Assembly: GCA_033439255.1 (NCBI GenBank)
Contig: CM065882.1
Span: 1,922,001 to 1,986,000, forward strand
DNA length: 64,000 nucleotides
Source: Hericium rajendrae
Taxonomy: Eukaryota; Basidiomycota; Agaricomycetes; Russulales; Hericiaceae
Direction of reading: 5' to 3'
The position numbers and the translations under genes are program-made. Under the pieces are notes generated by a model. That model was not told the DNA's origin. It ran no database searches and saw nothing but the letters and a program-made list of their open reading frames with translations. Positions 60,009 to 64,000 of this stretch are shown piece after piece (the first letter of the stretch is position 1; each line of letters starts with the position of its first letter).

Positions 60009-61650
60009 ATGTCCCAAATAGAAGTCCTGACTGCGCCTTGCGCGGTGGACTTCCACGTCCCTTCTTCTCCGTCTCGCAAAGATTCGCTGCCCCATCCATT
60101 CTCGGAGGCACTTTCTTGGGCGACCACCAGTCTCCATTTCCCCAGCTCGTCCCCGGCCTCTCTGCTTGCCGGCGTTACCGCCTTCAATGGCACTGTAGCG
60201 GATGCTTCTGGCGATGCCGAAGTTAGTGACAATATGATATTCCCGGATCTTCCGCCTCTCCTCCGCGGCCACCGTGACGTTCACCTCAGGGACGGTGTCA
60301 TCAGGGCCGCAGAACTGGCCGTTGAGCACGAGCCCGATGCGGAGAAAGCATTCTTTGTGGCGGACCTCAGCTATGTCTACGCACAGCATGAGCGCTGGAA
60401 GAGGGCTCTCCCCGATATCGAGCCGTTTTACGGTAACGGTCTTACCTTCCGATGTGTCGGGCTTGTCTGACGCCTCCGATTTATTAGCGGTGAAATGCAA
60501 CCCAGACCCATATGTTCTGCGCCTGCTCGCTGCGCTCGGAACGGGCTTCGACTGCGCATCCAATGGGAAATTTCACAGGTCCTCAAACTTGGCATTGATC
60601 CCTCCAGGATCATTTTTGCCAATCCTTGCAAGGCCACGTCTTTCATCAAAAATGCAGCACGGTCGGGTGTCGACGCAATGACCTTCGACAACGCCGACGA
60701 GCTCTACAAGGTGGGACGCTCCCACCCGAGCGCGAAGCTCATCCTCCGCATCCTAACCGACGATTCCAAAAGCTTGTGCCGTTTGGGTCTCAAATTCGGG
60801 GCTCCCCTAGTGACCGTCCCTGGTCTGTTGGCGAAGGCCAAGGAACTAGGTCTGGATGTCATCGGCATAAGCTTCCACGTGGGAAGTGGTTGCTACGACT
60901 CATCTGCCTTCTCCGATGCTGTCATGCGCGCCCGCACAGCCTTCGACATGGGGAAAGCGGCAGGCTACAGTTTCAAATTGCTCGACGTTGGTGGTGGCTT
61001 TGAGGATGACAACTTCGAGGCCACTGCAACGATATTGAAGGACGCCCTCCATCATTATTTCCCCGATCGTCAGGGTCTCCGGATCATCGCCGAGCCAGGC
61101 AGGTACTACGTGGCTCGGGCATTCAGTCTTGCCGCGAACGTGATCGCCCGCCGTGCCCCATTGAGTGCGCACGAGAATGAGCCCGTAGCTCCAGAAGCAG
61201 ACGCTGGCCAGCCCGCCGTGATGTGTACGCTGTTCTTCTGATTTTCTCATCGCTCGCCGTCCCCTGATAAAATTTCCAGATTATATCAACGATGGCGTCT
61301 ACGGTGCTTTCAATTGCATCCTCTTCGATCATCAGAAAGTGCATCCCTACGTCTTATCTCTGAACGGTTCCTTCCACATCCCGGCATCCGTGCCCCTCCG
61401 AACCAGTAGTGTGTGGGGACCGACATGCGACTCGATCGACTGCGTCTGCCCAGTCGCGGACCTGCCAAGCGATTTGCGGGTCGGCGACTGGCTCGGCTTT
61501 GATAACATGGGGGCGTACACCGTGTGCGCCGCCAGTCAATTCAATGGCTTCGAAGTCAGCCGTGTGACGTACACGACGGGAGGAGGTCTTTGGGCGACGG
61601 AGACGCGGGACGCTCTGAAGGCGCTGTTTGAGGCTTCAAGGGGCGAGTAG
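60009..61650 (+). CDS. SPE1: Ornithine decarboxylase, one apparent frameshift
   Basis: PLP enzyme making putrescine from ornithine, the first step of polyamine synthesis. Start taken at ATG 60009 (MSQIEVLTAPCAVDFHV); the frame is open upstream to an in-frame ATG at 59676. The first intron joins PDIEPFY to AVKCNPDPYVLRLLAALGTG, with the PLP-binding Lys in AVKCN. DCASNG and EISQVLKLGIDPSRIIFANP are then in different frames: one base is missing at the G run 60565-60567, with no possible intron. Downstream: ISFHVGSGCYDSSAF, LDVGGGFEDD, RIIAEPGRYYVARAFSLA, YYINDGVYGAFNCILFDHQK, and WGPTCDSIDCVCP with the active-site Cys, ending ..FEASRGE. A second intron lies near 61224-61280. Otherwise full length, about 470 residues. 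The break is probably a sequencing or assembly error. Confidence 0.93.
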
Positions 61651-63106
61651 TGGTTTCGTGAGGTTCCCATTTCCGAATTCCGTTGTAGACTGTTAAAAGA
61701 CCCGGCCTCATCGATGACATTTGTAGCATGCAAAAGGTTAGATTGGTCTTGGACGGTTCTCGTGGCGATCTTGTCGTAATATGGAGGCAATTCGTGAACC
61801 TTGCGCTCACATGTTCGAGGGAGCGGAAACGGAACCGATAACATGCACGGCTTGGTGCCGGTGCCGAGGTACAAGAACATGCGCCTCGGTCGGACAGATT
61901 CGCAGGGTAATTTCAGACGGCCCCCCCGTGACGTCTGTCTACAAGCTCGGTCGATCAAGGCACGTTGTGCGTATGGCACATAAATCTGACGTGCGATATC
62001 TTATCCGATAAGGCGCTGCTCCCGAGGCGTGGTAACTTGCTGTCATCTATTCACTCAAGAGACGCTGTCGACGCTTGCCGACGTCGGGGGCGGGGAAGGA
62101 AGTCCAGTGGCGGCGATAAGGTGCGACCGTCCATATTTATCACCGGGGCTGGTGGAGACGAGAAGGCGTTGATATCATTCCTCGTAACCAGACTTGTGGC
62201 CACCCCGGTTTTCCGATGCACTTGGTTGGAGTACGCGCGCTCGTGCGCAATGCGCTCTTCTAGGGTGCGTTCGCGTATCTCTCGCAGAGATCTTCACAAG
62301 CAGCGATGCAAGCCTGTCGGAAAAGGCGAGGTATAATACATAACGCGTAAAGACAAAGCTAGACTTCGATTTTTCCTCCGTCCGGGTTATTTTATTGGCG
62401 TGGCGCTCGCTGATGAAGTGCCACAGAGACAGGCCTCGTGCCCGAGCGGTGGAATGCTTGGGAATGAAATGCATCAACGTTGTCCGCGGTGAAGCATGCA
62501 GATAGCTCCATATGTCCAATTGTTGGATGGGGATCTCAGGCCGCTGGCGCACGATGCTCGGACTGGGGAGGTGCGCCTGCCGCGGCAAGCGCACGTGGTA
62601 GACGGAAACAGCAACGAGGAAAATGAAAGGGCGGAGTTGGAAATGATTTGTGTCCGCGAGCGGGGAAGGTTGAGGAGCTCCCGAGGCGGGCCGAGATAGG
62701 CCGCTTCGGTGCCTTGCGTTCTGCGGGCGATGAGATGATCCCGTCACAAGCGAAATCTCAAGGCAACTGAAATAAGAATACGCGTGCGCGTGCAAGAAGA
62801 CGATTATATTATGTAGGTGTGCTGACCACCACGCAACCAGCGGTGGAGCGAACGAGAGCAAGATCAACCCACCCTCGGGACTTCTCCAGACGCCCTCGCA
62901 GGGCCTCTCCACCGCTTTCTCGTTTCAGCTCTTTAGCCACGCATCCGGTCGTGATGGTCCATTCCTTCTAGGGTCGTCGTACCTTTGCTTACCTCGCGGC
63001 TTATACCCTTCCCCCGGGCTCTTAAATAGTTTCCTTTCTTTGATCTCTCGACCCTCCGTTTTATAACTGTGGCCCCCCCCGTGCCGCCCTTTCCCTCACC
63101 ATCATC
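61651..63106. other. Intergenic stretch
   Basis: About 1.45 kb between ODC and the APSES gene. A 245-codon minus frame (62175-62912) is open but shows no domain or splice support and is not called. The right end is a CT-rich promoter tract (TTTCCTTTCTTTGATCTCTC near 63030) preceding the next start. Confidence 0.45.
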
Positions 63107-64000
63107 ATGACCTCCGGTCTACTACAGGTCGGTCATCCATGGTCCACGCTTCTCGCTCTACTGATCCCCCATATTGCAGGATACATTACCTTCCCCTACG
63201 ACGGACGCCGGCAGTGCCTCCGGTCCTCGATTTCGACCCTACGCAAGCCCAAATCACCATGTCACCAAAAGCCGCTATATCACCAGCAACGACCCACGTG
63301 GATATATGTAAGGTCGTTACTCTGTCCGCTGCTCTATGTCTTGCTTAAACTATCTGCAGACCTGTGTACGAATACCCGTTAAATGGACAGTGGATTATGA
63401 TGGACGTCGACGATGGCTACGTCCTTTGGACGGGAATATGGAAGGGTGAGAGCGCATGCCGAATAGTGTCCGAAGTCCTGATACGACGAGCTGCCCCGAC
63501 CTTAGCCCTGGGAAATTCAAAAGGTTAGATGAACCGTTCCTTTCACACTTCTAGACTTTTAATCTAACTCTCTGCTTCGTGAACAGCGGACATTGTCAAG
63601 ATGATTGAATCACAACCAGATTTAGCCTCTCAAATCCGTAGAGTCCGCGGTGGATACCTCAAAATACAAGGAACCTGGATGCCCTATGAGGTAGGTCTCC
63701 ATAACGAGACCTTCCGCACCGGGCTGATCATGACTCCTACAGGTCGCGCTTCGTTTGTCTCGTCGGTATGTGCATGCTTCTGCTCTTCTCGCTGCTCTTC
63801 TTGACACACCTCTGCAGCGTGGCGTGGCCCATCCGACATGACTTGGTTCCTTTATTTGGGTAAGTCAGCCCTTCCTCGCTTCACGTCGACACTGCGAGAT
63901 ATTAAGTTCAGATGGTTAGCCCCACTTTTCCTAGCACATGTCTCATGCCAGACCAACCTGGTTACGGCCAAGTCGTGAATAATGGGAACGGGCGGCGCCG
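63107..64000 (+). CDS. APSES/KilA-N-type DNA-binding protein, 3' end cut by the window
   Basis: Start ATG 63107. At least eight exons, several very short: 63107-63127, 63180-63307, 63360-63445, a small one near 63507-63525, then about 63588-63690 and further. The spliced protein reads SGPRFRPYASPNHHVTKSRY, PRGYIPVYEYPLNGQWIMMD, LWTGIWKALGNSKADIVKMI, QIRRVRGGYLKIQGTWMPYE, VALRLSRRVAWPIRHDLVPL, FGPTFPSTCLMPDQPGYGQ. GGYLKIQGTWMPYEVAxxLxRRxAWPIRxDLVPLFGP is the core of fungal APSES/KilA-N domains of the Xbp1/Bqt4-like group. Such proteins bind DNA and act as repressors or nuclear-envelope tethers; which applies here is unknown. The frame is open to the window end. Confidence 0.88.

Noticed and set aside
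62175-62912. 245-codon minus-strand frame
   Set aside because: No domain, no splice support, low-complexity Arg/Ser/His composition in a promoter-like region.
1-64000. tRNA genes
   Set aside because: Scanned for B-box-like GGTTCGANTCC patterns on both strands; no sequence gave a convincing cloverleaf.

Overview
The window is nuclear DNA of a basidiomycete fungus, most likely an agaricomycete (class inferred; species not determined). The evidence is many spliced genes with short introns (about 45-70 nt, GT..AG), compact divergent promoters, and typical families: multi-intron P450, alpha-arrestin, APSES/KilA-N factor, large catalase with a C-terminal DJ-1-like domain, and SDH3 with many introns. 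No rRNA, tRNA or CRISPR was seen. All calls come from reading the sequence and translated frames; no database search was run.

Layout. 1-1.8 kb: 3' part of a TPR protein gene (-). 1.8-5.9 kb: gene-poor. 5.9-8.0 kb: cytochrome P450 (+). 8.0-10.0 kb: repeats and decayed DNA. 10.0-13.1 kb: a complete Tc1/mariner-type transposon with 30-bp inverted repeats, TA target duplication and an apparently intact two-intron transposase; it ends about 220 bp upstream of an MFS transporter (13.3-15.6 kb, +). 16.1-20.0 kb: alpha-arrestin with a very long disordered tail (-). 21.0-21.8 kb: hypothetical protein (-). 24.4 and 25.0 kb: divergent COA6 (-) and a TBC Rab-GAP (+) with a frameshift. 29.7-35.7 kb: a two-gene transposon-like block on the minus strand (large ISL3/MULE-like DDE protein plus companion). 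36.4 kb: small Tudor-type HVA1 protein (+). 37.0 kb: SDH3 (-). 38.2-39.2 kb: hypothetical (+), followed by a doubtful small gene. 40.1-41.8 kb: MINDY deubiquitinase with a CaaX end (+). 41.9-43.9 kb: LRR plus SAP-like protein (-). 44.1-48.4 kb: M1 aminopeptidase (-). 49.4-50.5 kb: Maf-like pyrophosphatase (-), divergent from catalase (50.8-53.3 kb, +). 54.3-56.7 kb: a decayed second catalase copy (+). 57.2-58.6 kb: PTPA, the PP2A activator (+). 60.0-61.7 kb: ornithine decarboxylase (+) with a frameshift. 63.1 kb to the end: APSES/KilA-N transcription factor (+), cut by the window edge.

The genes do not form a single pathway. Most are housekeeping: respiratory chain (SDH3, COA6), peroxide removal (catalase), polyamine synthesis (ODC), phosphatase control (PTPA), trafficking and ubiquitin (TBC, arrestin, MINDY), and proteolysis. 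They are interspersed with mobile DNA and one decayed tandem duplicate. The least explained part is the minus-strand 29.7-35.7 kb block, where a spliced ISL3/MULE-like DDE protein with extra zinc-type regions sits beside a second unknown ORF.
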